A DNA stretch of 64,000 nt from Sulfurimonas sp. HSL-1656 (GCF_039645585.1 NZ_CP147915.1:992001-1056000), one strand, 5' to 3'; positions 43,035 through 51,184 are shown, numbered from the stretch's first letter. Notes: generated by a model not told the origin, from the letters alone. Translations and numbers: made by a program.

Positions 43035-44992
43035 GCCTCAATGCCGCTCAGGCGCAGCAGGCTCTGCGTTTCGGGCTCGCGGTCCATCAGCTTGTAGAAG
43101 AGGACGCGCATGCTCTCCGAGCCGCCGCGCCCCAGGACGATGTCAAGGTAGCTGCGGCCCAGGGCGGTATCGAAGACCCCCTGGTCGACGATGGCGAAGA
43201 AGGCGTCGGCGCTGAGGACCTCGGCCCATTTGTAGCTGTAGTAGCCCGCCGCGTACCCGCCGGCGAAGATGTGCGAGAAGCCGTTCTGGAATTTGTTGTA
43301 CGACGGGGGCGTGAGCAGGGCGGTACGTTCGCGCACGGCGTCGAGGACCGCCTGGACGTCCGGTGTCTCCTCCATATGGAGGGTGAAGTCGAAAATGGCG
43401 AACTCGAGTTGGCGGAGCATGCCCATCGCCGACTGGAAGTTCTTGGCGCGGACCAGTTTGTCGATCATGAGGTCGCTGATGACTTCGCCGCTCTCATGGT
43501 GCTTGGCGAAGAGCTTCAGTACCTGCGGCTCGTAGGCGAAGTTCTCCAGGAACTGCGACGGGAACTCCACGGCGTCCCATTCGACCCCGTTGACCCCGCT
43601 GACCCCGTTTTCGTTGACGGTACTGAGCAGGTGGTGGATGGCATGGCCCGTCTCATGGAAGAGGGTGACGACGTCGTCGTGGCGGAGCAGGGACGGGGTC
43701 GTGGCGCTTGATGGCGGGAAGTTGCAGACGATAAAGGCGCTTGCCAGCTGCTCCTCCCCGTGTTCGTCGAGGCAGTGGCTCTGCCAGTTGTGCATCCAGG
43801 CCCCGCCGCGTTTGCTCGGGCGCGCTTCGAGGTCGAGGTAGAGACGGGCGCGCAGCTGGTCGTCGACATAGAGGTCATGGGCCGTTGCCGTGTCGTGCCA
43901 GAGTTCGACCCCTTCTGCCGGACGGATGCTGACGCCGAAGAGGCGGTGCAGGAACTCGAAAAGCCCCTCGACGACGGAGTTCTGCTCGAAGTAGGGGCGG
44001 TACTCCTCCTCGTCGATGTCGTAGCGCGCTTTTTTGAGCTGTTCGCCGAAGAAGGCGCTGTCATAGCTCTGCAGCTCTGCCGCACCCGCAAACTCCCGCA
44101 GTTCGGCCAGTTCGCGCTGTCCCTGGGCCATGGAGGCGTCGGCCAGCTCGTTGAGGAAGGCCAGTACGGTGTCGGGGTCTTTGGCCATCTTCGTGGCGAG
44201 GGAGCGTTCGGCGTAGGTCTCGAAGCCGATCAGGCGGGAGGCCTCTTTGCGCAGGGCGAGGGTCTCTTCGATGATCTCGGCATTCTCGGGGGCGCGGGTC
44301 GTGTAGCCCTTGTAGAGCGCCTCGCGGATCTCGCGGTTGGGGCCGTAGGTCATGTAGGCGATATAGGAGGGCATCTGCAGGGTGAACTTCCAGGCGGTGG
44401 TTCCCTCCTCGGTTTCAAACGCCGCGCTCTCGATGTCGCTTTTGGGCATCCCCTCCACGTCGGCGGGATCGGTAACGATGTACTCGAAGGCGTTCGTCGC
44501 GTCCAGAAGGTTCTGGGAGAAACGGTTCGAAAGCTCGCTGCGGCGGAGGCTGATCTCCGCGAGGCGCTTTTTGCTGGCCTCGTCGAGATGGGCGCCGCTC
44601 AGTTCGAACCCCTGGATGTTGAGATCGATGACGCGCTGCTGTTCGGGGGTGAGGAGATCATACTCACTGGCCTTGATGGTTTTGAACGCCGTATAGATAT
44701 CGAGGTTCTGCCCGACTTCGGTGCCGTACTCGGTGAGCAGGGGGAGGGCGGCGGTATAGACCTCCTGGGTCTCGTCGCTGTTGTTGACGGCGTGCAGGTG
44801 CGACATCGGTGTAAAGAAGTGGTCAAGCCGTTCATCAAGCATCTCGAAGGGCTTGACGAAGTTTGCATAGGTCTTCGCTTCGATGGCAAGGAGGGCCTGG
44901 ATCTGGGCGCGCCCGTCGTCCAGGGTACGCTTGAGATCGTCGATAAACGTCTCGAGGTTGACTTCAAAGGGTAGAAAAGGTGCTTTGCTCAT
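43031..44992 (-). CDS. prlC: M3-family oligopeptidase
   Basis: A cytoplasmic zinc metallopeptidase of 653 residues that trims short peptides. The zinc site is HETGH in VVTLFHETGHAIHHLL near residue 445, followed by the third ligand region EFPSQFLENFAYEP. The N-terminal helical domain and C-terminal FSHIFAGGYAAGYYSYKWAEVL match oligopeptidase A. It overlaps the nuclease-fold gene and is divergent from yceI. Confidence 0.93.
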   Translation of the reverse strand: MSKAPFLPFEVNLETFIDDLKRTLDDGRAQIQALLAIEAKTYANFVKPFEMLDERLDHFFTPMSHLHAVNNSDETQEVYTAALPLLTEYGTEVGQNLDIYTAFKTIKASEYDLLTPEQQRVIDLNIQGFELSGAHLDEASKKRLAEISLRRSELSNRFSQNLLDATNAFEYIVTDPADVEGMPKSDIESAAFETEEGTTAWKFTLQMPSYIAYMTYGPNREIREALYKGYTTRAPENAEIIEETLALRKEASRLIGFETYAERSLATKMAKDPDTVLAFLNELADASMAQGQRELAELREFAGAAELQSYDSAFFGEQLKKARYDIDEEEYRPYFEQNSVVEGLFEFLHRLFGVSIRPAEGVELWHDTATAHDLYVDDQLRARLYLDLEARPSKRGGAWMHNWQSHCLDEHGEEQLASAFIVCNFPPSSATTPSLLRHDDVVTLFHETGHAIHHLLSTVNENGVSGVNGVEWDAVEFPSQFLENFAYEPQVLKLFAKHHESGEVISDLMIDKLVRAKNFQSAMGMLRQLEFAIFDFTLHMEETPDVQAVLDAVRERTALLTPPSYNKFQNGFSHIFAGGYAAGYYSYKWAEVLSADAFFAIVDQGVFDTALGRSYLDIVLGRGGSESMRVLFYKLMDREPETQSLLRLSGIEA

Positions 44993-45058
44993 ACGGGTCC
45001 TTGTTGCTTTGCTGAAATATTACCTCAAGATGCTGATACGTGATTAAACAATGGCAGT

Positions 45059-45064
45059 TATAAT
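45059..45064 (+). promoter_or_regulatory. -10 box TATAAT for the YceI gene
   Basis: TATAAT 31 bases upstream of the yceI-like start, in the gap divergent from the M3 peptidase gene. Confidence 0.5.
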
Positions 45065-45095
45065 AGCCGCAAAACTTTGGTTCACCAGGAGAGTA

Positions 45096-45665
45096 ATGAT
45101 GAAAAAGATTGCATTATCGGTTCTTGTTGCCGCCGCCGTCGCCATGGCAGACTGCAGCTACGTGAAAGAGGGCGACGTCAGCGTCAACTGGACGGCGTTC
45201 AAAACACCGATGAAGGCAGGGGTCAACGGGACATTCCGCTCCGTCGTCTACAAAGGGGCGGCCAAAGCGGCGTCGCTGACGGAACTGCTCAAGGGTGCCA
45301 AGGTGATGATCCAGACGAACAACGTCGAGTCGGGCAATGCCGGGCGCGACGCGAAGCTGGTGCAGTTTTTCTTCAACCAGATGGACGGACAGATGCTCGA
45401 AGCACAGATCCTCGCCGTGGACGAAGCGGCCAAGATCGTACTGGTCGAGGTGATCATGAACGGCAAAGGGCTCAACGTCCCGATGGCCTACAGCTTTGAA
45501 AAGGGTGTGTTCAGCGCAAAGGGCGTGATCGACCTCGGTGACTTCAAAGCCCTTGATGCGCTTACGTCCATCAACCGCGCCTGCTACGATCTGCATGCCG
45601 GCAAAACCTGGCAGGATGTCAATATCGGCTTTGCCATGAAGGTCGAGGAGAGCTGTACGAAATGA
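45096..45665 (+). CDS. YceI-family exported protein
   Basis: From ATG 45096, after an AGGAGAG site, the product has 189 residues with a cleavable signal peptide ending near AMADC. The rest is one lipocalin-like beta-barrel of the YceI family (VNWTAFKTPMKAGVNGTF, then VMIQTNNVESGNAGRD and FSAKGVIDLGDFKALDAL). Family members bind isoprenoid lipids such as quinones in the periplasm. It overlaps the DUF502 gene (ATGA). Confidence 0.88.
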   Translation: MMKKIALSVLVAAAVAMADCSYVKEGDVSVNWTAFKTPMKAGVNGTFRSVVYKGAAKAASLTELLKGAKVMIQTNNVESGNAGRDAKLVQFFFNQMDGQMLEAQILAVDEAAKIVLVEVIMNGKGLNVPMAYSFEKGVFSAKGVIDLGDFKALDALTSINRACYDLHAGKTWQDVNIGFAMKVEESCTK

Positions 45666-46282
45666 TCGCCGCCGCCGTCAAGAAGATGATCCGCTTCCTC
45701 TTTGTGGGAGCGCTCTCCTTTTTTCCGCTGGTAGTGGTCCTTCTTGTAGTCAATTTTCTCAAGAACATCGGCCTCAGCGCCTATCTGCGGCTCAACACCC
45801 TGACCGATTCGGCCGATACGACGGTGCTGCTGATGTTCGGGGTGCTGGGAGCGCTGATCCTGCTGGGATGGACCATCGAACGCTACGGCCGCTCGGTCCT
45901 GCTCTCGGCGATCGACCGGATGTTCGAGAAGATCCCCGCGGTCAACACGATCTACTCCGTGTCGCGCAAGATCTCCAATATGCTGACCGGCAAGGATGAT
46001 TCGGGCAAGAAAGAGGTAGTGCTCGTCGAATACCCCAAAGACGGCGTCTGGGTCCCGGCCTATGTCCTCAACCGCCACAACGGCATCTGCGTCCTCTTCG
46101 TCCCGACGTCGCCGAACCCTACCAGCGGCTACACGGTCCTGGTCAAGGATGAGCTCACCGTCCCGGTATCGCTTACGCTGGAGGAGGCCTCCTCATTCAT
46201 TATCAGTATGGGGGCGGATTTCACCAAGCGCGACGAGGTGACGGAGAAGATCCACGGCGCGGGCGTTACGCCTCGTCCTTGA
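45662..46282 (+). CDS. DUF502 membrane protein
   Basis: A 206-residue protein with two membrane helices at about 10-35 and 55-75, followed by the conserved DUF502 core: RMFEKIPAVNTIYSVSRKIS, VVLVEYPKDGVWVPAYV and LFVPTSPNPTSGYTVLV. The family is widespread in Gram-negatives and plants; its role is poorly known. Its last 17 bases overlap the convergent CYTH gene. Confidence 0.88.
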   Translation: MIAAAVKKMIRFLFVGALSFFPLVVVLLVVNFLKNIGLSAYLRLNTLTDSADTTVLLMFGVLGALILLGWTIERYGRSVLLSAIDRMFEKIPAVNTIYSVSRKISNMLTGKDDSGKKEVVLVEYPKDGVWVPAYVLNRHNGICVLFVPTSPNPTSGYTVLVKDELTVPVSLTLEEASSFIISMGADFTKRDEVTEKIHGAGVTPRP

Positions 46283-46739
46283 AATGGGCGTAGGGCAGGG
46301 TGCGCAGGTTGGAGTTGTAGTAGCGTTTGTCTTCGGTGACCTCGCGGGTCACCCAGGGCGGAAGCGCGAACGTTTCCTCGGGACTCTGCAGCTCGATTTC
46401 GGCAAGGAAGAGCCCCGCATTCTCGCCCTCAAAGATATCCACCTCCCATAGATGCCCCTTATACATGATCTCATAGCGCTTTTTTTCGATCAGCGGCGGT
46501 GCGCAGAGCTCTTCGAGCATGGAGAGGGCATCTTCGTAGGGAATAGGGTATTCGAATTCGCTGCGCACGAGCTCATGCCTTTTGCCTTTGAGGGTCAGAT
46601 AGGCTTTGCCGTTTGTCGTACGGATACGGACCGTGACACCTTCGGACGGAATGTAGCCCTGCTTGATGACCAGCGGTGCGGGCAGCTCCGGAAGCCGGGC
46701 GGGGTCGATAAGAAATTTGCGTTCGATTTCGATTGCCAT
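46266..46739 (-). CDS. CYTH-domain protein (inorganic triphosphatase type)
   Basis: A 157-residue CYTH protein, opening with EIERKFLIDP, the typical ExExK motif. VTVRIRTTNGKAYLTLKGK and EFEYPIPYEDALSML follow, and LWEVDIFEGENAGLFLAEIEL is the second acidic-basic strand set. These tunnel-fold enzymes hydrolyse inorganic triphosphate or make cyclic nucleotides. It ends inside DUF502 on the other strand. Confidence 0.92.
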   Translation of the reverse strand: MAIEIERKFLIDPARLPELPAPLVIKQGYIPSEGVTVRIRTTNGKAYLTLKGKRHELVRSEFEYPIPYEDALSMLEELCAPPLIEKKRYEIMYKGHLWEVDIFEGENAGLFLAEIELQSPEETFALPPWVTREVTEDKRYYNSNLRTLPYAHFKDEA

Positions 46740-46772
46740 GGGGTATTGTAGCGCAGAAAAAAGGGGAAAAAG

Positions 46773-46789
46773 GCCGGGAGACTCCCGGC
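46773..46789 (-). terminator. Intrinsic terminator of the microprotein gene
   Basis: On the minus strand GCCGGGA-GTC-TCCCGGC begins 10 bases after the stop and runs into CTTTTTCCCCTTTTTT. Stem and U-tract are textbook. It also lies upstream of the CYTH gene and isolates that gene. Confidence 0.8.
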
Positions 46790-46799
46790 AGAAAAGTTC

Positions 46800-46892
46800 T
46801 TAGTGCTTGCGGTCGCCGGTGTTGTGGTAAAAATACATACCGTAGCCGATTACAGCGACGCTCGGGTAGAAAATGCCAAGCAGTTCGATCAT
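46800..46892 (-). CDS. 30-residue membrane microprotein
   Basis: A short gene that size filters would miss. ATG 46892 has GGAGTG seven bases upstream; the frame encodes MIELLGIFYPSVAVIGYGMY followed by FYHNTGDRKH and stops at TAA 46802-46800. The product is one hydrophobic helix with a charged C-terminus. Ten bases later comes a strong intrinsic terminator, so ribosome site, frame and terminator agree. It resembles small oxidase or transporter accessory peptides in size only; no partner is nearby and the function is unknown. Confidence 0.65.
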   Translation of the reverse strand: MIELLGIFYPSVAVIGYGMYFYHNTGDRKH

Positions 46893-47011
46893 TGTTCACT
46901 CCTTCGAAAATAAAGGGGTGTATGCTAGCGAAAAAAGTGGCTCTTTTTCCATTCAAATGAATTGAACAAAAAGATCAGTTTTTTTTCACGACTCCCTGCA
47001 GCCCCGTTTGC

Positions 47012-47560
47012 TCAGGGTTCCAGTCCCCTCGCGGGAAAGGCGTCGAGGCTCTCGGCAACCACCTTGTTGATGTACGCCGTCCGCTCCTGGGGCGTATCGA
47101 AGTGTTTCAGCCGGTCGGTCGCGACCGCGCGCCAGAAGATCTTGTTCCCGACAGGGTTGAGCATGTCGATGATGATCTTGGCCTCGTCGTAATCGTATTC
47201 ACGCTGTACCGGTACCGTCATGGCGGCGCCGTACCCGTACCCGTAGTAGGGGAAGAAGCCGACCATCTGGAAATCGGTCGTCACCTGTTTTCTGGTGGTG
47301 ACGTCGGTATGGAAGACGATGACGAAATCGGCACGCTCTTTGTCGACGGACAGATACCCCTTCTTGGTCATATCGGCGGTAATCGCGTTGGCGATCCGGC
47401 TCTGCGTCAGGGTCTCGACACCGTCTTTGAGGGGATAGACGACGGCGAAACGTTCAAGGGGTTTGAAATCGAATTCCGGATCGTAGTCGCGCTGCACCTG
47501 CATGCCGGAACAGCCGGCAAGCAGTAACAGAAGCCCTACGGAAAACAGCCGTGTAAGCAT
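47012..47560 (-). CDS. DUF4136 lipoprotein
   Basis: From ATG 47560, after AAAGGAG, the product has 182 residues with a lipoprotein signal: LLLLLAGC with Cys17. The mature part matches DUF4136 (DYDPEFDFKPLERFAVVYPL, YDEAKIIIDMLNP, WRAVATDRL). The family is probably outer-membrane anchored and of unknown role. It is divergent from the cis/trans isomerase gene across 70 bases containing GCATTG-N8-CAATGC (47584-47603). Confidence 0.87.
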   Translation of the reverse strand: MLTRLFSVGLLLLLAGCSGMQVQRDYDPEFDFKPLERFAVVYPLKDGVETLTQSRIANAITADMTKKGYLSVDKERADFVIVFHTDVTTRKQVTTDFQMVGFFPYYGYGYGAAMTVPVQREYDYDEAKIIIDMLNPVGNKIFWRAVATDRLKHFDTPQERTAYINKVVAESLDAFPARGLEP

Positions 47561-47630
47561 GGTGACTCCTTTCGTGCTTTTTAGCATTGTAGCAGGGCAA
47601 TGCAAACGGGTTACGGTACACTTACACCCA

Positions 47631-50027
47631 ATGAAACCGTTACTTTATGCCTTGACCATCCTCTTGCTCATGTTGGCCGGCTGTGCCCCGAAACCCTTCC
47701 CCCCTGTCGCCGTCGCCGTGTCCGAGCGCGCCATCGACTACACCAAAGAGGTCCGCCCCATTCTCGACCGCCGCTGTGTGGTCTGCCATTCGTGCTACAA
47801 CGCCCCCTGCCAGCTGAAACTGAGTGCCTACGAGGGGCTGGAACGCGGCGCGTCGAAAATGGCGGTCTATGACGCCGAACGGCTCAGTGCCGCCCACCCG
47901 ACCCGCCTCTTTGTCGATGCGGATTCCGCCGAAAAGTGGCATGAAGATTACGGATTCTTTTCCGTCACGGCCAGCAGTGCCTCGGGCCGTTTCAATGATT
48001 CGACGCTGATCAGCCTGCTCGAGGCCAAGCGCCGGCTGCCCCACATGGCCGGCGAATACCGGCCGGAGAACGACGAACTGACCTGCCCGGAGGACCATGA
48101 CGAACTCGAAGAGTACCTGGACGAGTATCCGGACCGCGGGATGCCCTACGGGTTCCCGCCGTTGACAACCGCCGAGTATACGACACTGTCGCAGTGGATA
48201 CAGCAGGGTGCATCAGGCCCGGGCAGTGAAGAACAGGCGGCGATGGAACGTCCGGCCGAACCGGACACGGCACTCCTGGAGGCGTGGGAGCGTTTTTTGA
48301 ACCTGCCCGATGCCAAGCATGCCCTCACGGCGCGTTATCTTTACGAGCATCTTTACTTGGCCCACATCCGGTTCGGCACGCCTGAGGGCGCCTTTTACGA
48401 ACTGGTCCGTTCCAAAACGGCCGCGCCTGCTCCGGTCGAGATTATCCCGACACTCAGACCCTACGACGATCCGGGCAAGGCGCCGTTTTATTACCGCTTC
48501 CGCCGGATCACCTCGACGCTGGTGCACAAGACGCATATGGTCTTTACCCTCGACGAACATCAGTTGGCGAAGGTCATAAGGAGCTTCATCGACACGCCGT
48601 GGCTGGAGACCCCGCATGTGATGGGGTACGGCGAGAAGGCATCGGCCAACCCCTTTGTGACTTATGCACAGATCCCCGCTTCGGTACGCTACGGCTTCTT
48701 GCTGGACAACAGCGAATATATCGTGCGGACGTTTATCCGCGGTCCGGTCTGCAAGGGGCAGGTGGCGCTGAACGTCATCAACGATCACTTCTGGGTCATG
48801 TTCCTCGACCCCAAATATGATCTGAGCCTTCAGTATCCGAACCTGCTGCGTTTCAACGAGAAGCAGCTCTCCGTGCCGGACGAACGGGGCAGCAATTTCC
48901 CGGCCTACCGCTTCTTCAGCGACCGGTACATCGAGCGGGCCGTCGATTACTACAAAGCGCGGGCGGATTTTTATTCGCTCATCTATACGGACGGGCTGGG
49001 GTATGACGCCATCTGGAAGGGTGTCGAGGCCGATGATGCGCCGCTGCTGACGGTCTACCGCCACTTTGACAGCGCCTCGGTGCACAAGGGTGTGCTCGGG
49101 GACCTGCCCAAAACCCTCTGGGTCATCGACTACCCGCTCTTCGAACGCATCTATTATGCACTGGTGGCCGGATTTGACGTCTTCGGCAACGTCGGGCACC
49201 AGACCAACGTCCGCCGCTATATGGACCGGCTCCGGGTGGAAGGGGAGAGCAACTACATCGACTTTATGCCGGCAGCTGTCCGCGGGAAGCTCTTCGATGC
49301 CTGGAACAAAAACCTCAATATCCTGGTGGAGGAAAAGCTGTTCTACCGCCCGGCGCGCATGCCGGCAGCCATCGCCTACCAGACCGATGACCCCAAACGG
49401 GAGTTCATCGAACACCTTGTCGATCACGAACTGCCCGCAACGACGGGGATCGGGTTCGACGCACTGAACTATTTCCGGGCGGGCGAAGCCCATCCGGACC
49501 TGCCGGAGCACTATCGGACCCGTGCAGATTACATCCAGGCCTTCCGCGCCGTCGAAAAACCCGGCACGGCGTTTATCCGTACGGTCAACGGGCAGCAGTC
49601 GAATCTGGCCTATGTCCGTGTCCGTATGCCCGAAGGGGAGGAAGATATGGTCTTCTCGGTCATTATCAACCGCTGGCACGATAACGTTGCTTTTCTGTTC
49701 GACGAACAGAGCCAGCTCGATCCTTCCAAAGACCAGGCGAACTTTATTTTCGACTTCGTCGGGTCCTATCCGAACATGCTGCTGGAGCTGGACGTCGACG
49801 AGGCGCCGGCTTTCTTCGATATGCTGCAGCATTACGAGGATACGCCGGAATACCGCCGCCGCTTTTTCCATTTCGGGATCACGCGGGACAACCCCCGTTT
49901 CTGGGAAGCGTACGACTGGTTCCAGAAACGTTTCGAGGCGATGCACCCCGTCGACGCGGGCCTGTTTGACTTGAACCGCTACTACTACCTCTCTTTGCCG
50001 CATGGTGCAGCGGCGGCCGGAGAGTAG
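47631..50027 (+). CDS. cti: Fatty acid cis/trans isomerase
   Basis: A 798-residue protein of the Cti family, which converts cis- to trans-unsaturated fatty acids in membrane phospholipids under solvent or heat stress, using a c-type haem in the periplasm. The signal ends in the lipobox-like LLMLAGC (Cys18). The haem motif is CVVCH at 49-53, in the context CVVCHSCYNAPCQLKLS, followed by EGLERGASK and PTRLFVDADS. VCKGQVALNVINDHFWVMF is another family hallmark. The start is ATG 47631; the ribosome-binding site is weak. Cti is best known from Pseudomonas and Vibrio. Confidence 0.9.
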   Translation: MKPLLYALTILLLMLAGCAPKPFPPVAVAVSERAIDYTKEVRPILDRRCVVCHSCYNAPCQLKLSAYEGLERGASKMAVYDAERLSAAHPTRLFVDADSAEKWHEDYGFFSVTASSASGRFNDSTLISLLEAKRRLPHMAGEYRPENDELTCPEDHDELEEYLDEYPDRGMPYGFPPLTTAEYTTLSQWIQQGASGPGSEEQAAMERPAEPDTALLEAWERFLNLPDAKHALTARYLYEHLYLAHIRFGTPEGAFYELVRSKTAAPAPVEIIPTLRPYDDPGKAPFYYRFRRITSTLVHKTHMVFTLDEHQLAKVIRSFIDTPWLETPHVMGYGEKASANPFVTYAQIPASVRYGFLLDNSEYIVRTFIRGPVCKGQVALNVINDHFWVMFLDPKYDLSLQYPNLLRFNEKQLSVPDERGSNFPAYRFFSDRYIERAVDYYKARADFYSLIYTDGLGYDAIWKGVEADDAPLLTVYRHFDSASVHKGVLGDLPKTLWVIDYPLFERIYYALVAGFDVFGNVGHQTNVRRYMDRLRVEGESNYIDFMPAAVRGKLFDAWNKNLNILVEEKLFYRPARMPAAIAYQTDDPKREFIEHLVDHELPATTGIGFDALNYFRAGEAHPDLPEHYRTRADYIQAFRAVEKPGTAFIRTVNGQQSNLAYVRVRMPEGEEDMVFSVIINRWHDNVAFLFDEQSQLDPSKDQANFIFDFVGSYPNMLLELDVDEAPAFFDMLQHYEDTPEYRRRFFHFGITRDNPRFWEAYDWFQKRFEAMHPVDAGLFDLNRYYYLSLPHGAAAAGE

Positions 50028-50042
50028 AAAGGGCTCTCCGGC
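50016..50042 (+). terminator. Hairpin overlapping the cti stop
   Basis: GCCGGAGAG pairs perfectly with CTCTCCGGC over a nine-base loop that contains the stop codon. No U-tract follows. Confidence 0.4.
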
Positions 50043-50094
50043 ACTGAAATGTGTTACAATGGTTTCAAGCCACTTCATATTTAAGGAGAATCGG

Positions 50095-50382
50095 ATGTCA
50101 AAATCGATGGTTGAACTCAAAACGCTGAAACTGGCGCATACGCAAAACGGTACGATCAGTATCGCGCACATCGAGGAGCCCTACGGCAAACATAGCAGTC
50201 CGGTGGTCAGCATTGCCATCGCGTTGGAAGGTGCATCCAGCGACTGGAAAGTCCATATTCCTTACGAAAACATCGATGAGGTGATCAAGGGACTCCAGGA
50301 AGCGAAAGCCTCCAACGAGGGGATGCCGCACCACGACAAACATACCGAAGACCTGAGTGCCGATACCGGCGGCGGCGCCTAG
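50095..50382 (+). CDS. Conserved hypothetical protein, 95 aa
   Basis: A small soluble protein that I do not recognise. From ATG 50095, with AAGGAG eight bases upstream, it encodes a likely beta-sheet domain (HTQNGTISIAHIEEPYGKHS, VVSIAIALEGASSDWKVHIP) ending in a disordered His/Asp/Gly tail. A TACAAT -10-like box lies about 40 bases upstream. Its end overlaps the convergent macro-domain gene by four bases. Confidence 0.65.
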   Translation: MSKSMVELKTLKLAHTQNGTISIAHIEEPYGKHSSPVVSIAIALEGASSDWKVHIPYENIDEVIKGLQEAKASNEGMPHHDKHTEDLSADTGGGA

Positions 50383-50930
50383 GCACGCTCCTCGCCGAAG
50401 ACGCGCTGCATTAGTATGCAGTCGGCTTCGGAATGTCCATACAAGAACACTTCACACTCAAAATCGACTTCCCTTCTGAAAAAACCGCGATAGATTTCCA
50501 GCACATGACGTTTGTCCAGTCCGCCAACGCCCGTTCCCATCAGCGGCAGGGTAAGGGTGACCGTTGCAGAGGATGCAGCTGCATTGTCAGCAAGGAATGG
50601 CTCTATGTTTACGAGTATCGTTCGGATGTCATCGAGGCTCGGCGCGGTTTCGGCCGCATCCGGGCGGTAATCCATGACCGCGGCGTGCAGCACATGACGG
50701 AACGCGGTACAGCCTCCCGCTCCGGTGAGGAGGACATCCCCTTTGGAGAGGGGAGCGCTGCGCTCTCTTTTCCGGTTCATCTCCTCCTGCAACGCGGGCC
50801 CGCAGGCCGCTGCAAATGCCCCCGACACCCCCGAGCCCAATGCCAGTACCGTATTGGAGGGGTTGACGATGAAGTCTGATGCCGGTGCGTTCAGAAGGTT
50901 TCCCTTTTTTATCGTGATACGGTATGCCAT
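50379..50930 (-). CDS. Macro-domain protein
   Basis: A 183-residue single macro domain, a fold that binds ADP-ribose and often removes it from proteins or nucleic acids. Visible are DFIVNPSNTVLALGSGVSGAF (adenine/ribose loop), SKGDVLLTGAGG, HAAVMDY and the phosphate loop LPLMGTGVGGL. The ATG at 50930 is used; GTG 50936 is an alternative. No partner ADP-ribosyltransferase is nearby. Confidence 0.85.
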   Translation of the reverse strand: MAYRITIKKGNLLNAPASDFIVNPSNTVLALGSGVSGAFAAACGPALQEEMNRKRERSAPLSKGDVLLTGAGGCTAFRHVLHAAVMDYRPDAAETAPSLDDIRTILVNIEPFLADNAAASSATVTLTLPLMGTGVGGLDKRHVLEIYRGFFRREVDFECEVFLYGHSEADCILMQRVFGEERA

Positions 50931-51032
50931 AAACACATTGTAGCATCATCGCGGCGGGGCAGGGGAGCGGTCCATTGTTGATATTGAAATAATAGGATAT
51001 GCAAGAGACGGTGGCTGGTCGTTTAGAGGATT

Positions 51033-51083
51033 TTGTAGTAACTTTAACAAATTACTACAATTTCCTTGACATGATCGTAGTAA
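51033..51083. promoter_or_regulatory. Repeated operator-like sites upstream of the EAL gene
   Basis: TTGTAGTAA (51033-51041) and TTACTACAA (51052-51060) form a perfect nine-base inverted repeat, and TCGTAGTAA (51075-51083) is a third half-site with one change. They surround a -35-like TTGACA (51066-51071); a -10-like TAGCAT lies near 51090. The layout suggests binding of a dimeric or multi-site DNA-binding protein at the promoter. Confidence 0.55.
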
Positions 51084-51111
51084 TTATGCTAGCATGAAAA
51101 ATTGTGTGAAA

Positions 51112-51157
51112 CCGTCGTCGCCGTGACGACGGTGCCAAAGCGGCCTACGGGGCCACC
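51112..51157 (+). promoter_or_regulatory. Structured leader of the EAL gene
   Basis: CCGTCGTC-GCCGT-GACGACGG (51112-51132) is a perfect eight-pair hairpin, followed by GGCC-TACGG-GGCC (51142-51154). The flanking AAACC before the hairpin and CAAAGC after it recall parts of the c-di-GMP-I riboswitch core, but the closing P1 helix and the GNRA loop are missing. A regulatory leader is likely; its ligand is open. Confidence 0.4.
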
Positions 51158-51184
51158 AAAAGGATGAACGACCGGACGGAGGGC

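Noticed and set aside
43760-44974. Plus-strand open frame opposite the M3 peptidase
   Set aside because: Same reason: shadow of a gene with an intact HETGH zinc site.
48213-50171. Long minus-strand open frame opposite the cis/trans isomerase
   Set aside because: Fully antisense to a well-conserved family with a haem motif; no ribosome site or domain in the antisense product.
50937-51032. Far attachment site for an element integrated at tRNA-Leu
   Set aside because: I looked for a copy of the tRNA 3' end here and found none beyond a few chance bases.
51101-51160. Confident call of a c-di-GMP-I riboswitch
   Set aside because: Only short core pieces match; the P1 closing helix, GNRA loop and receptor helix are not found. 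Kept as a low-confidence observation.
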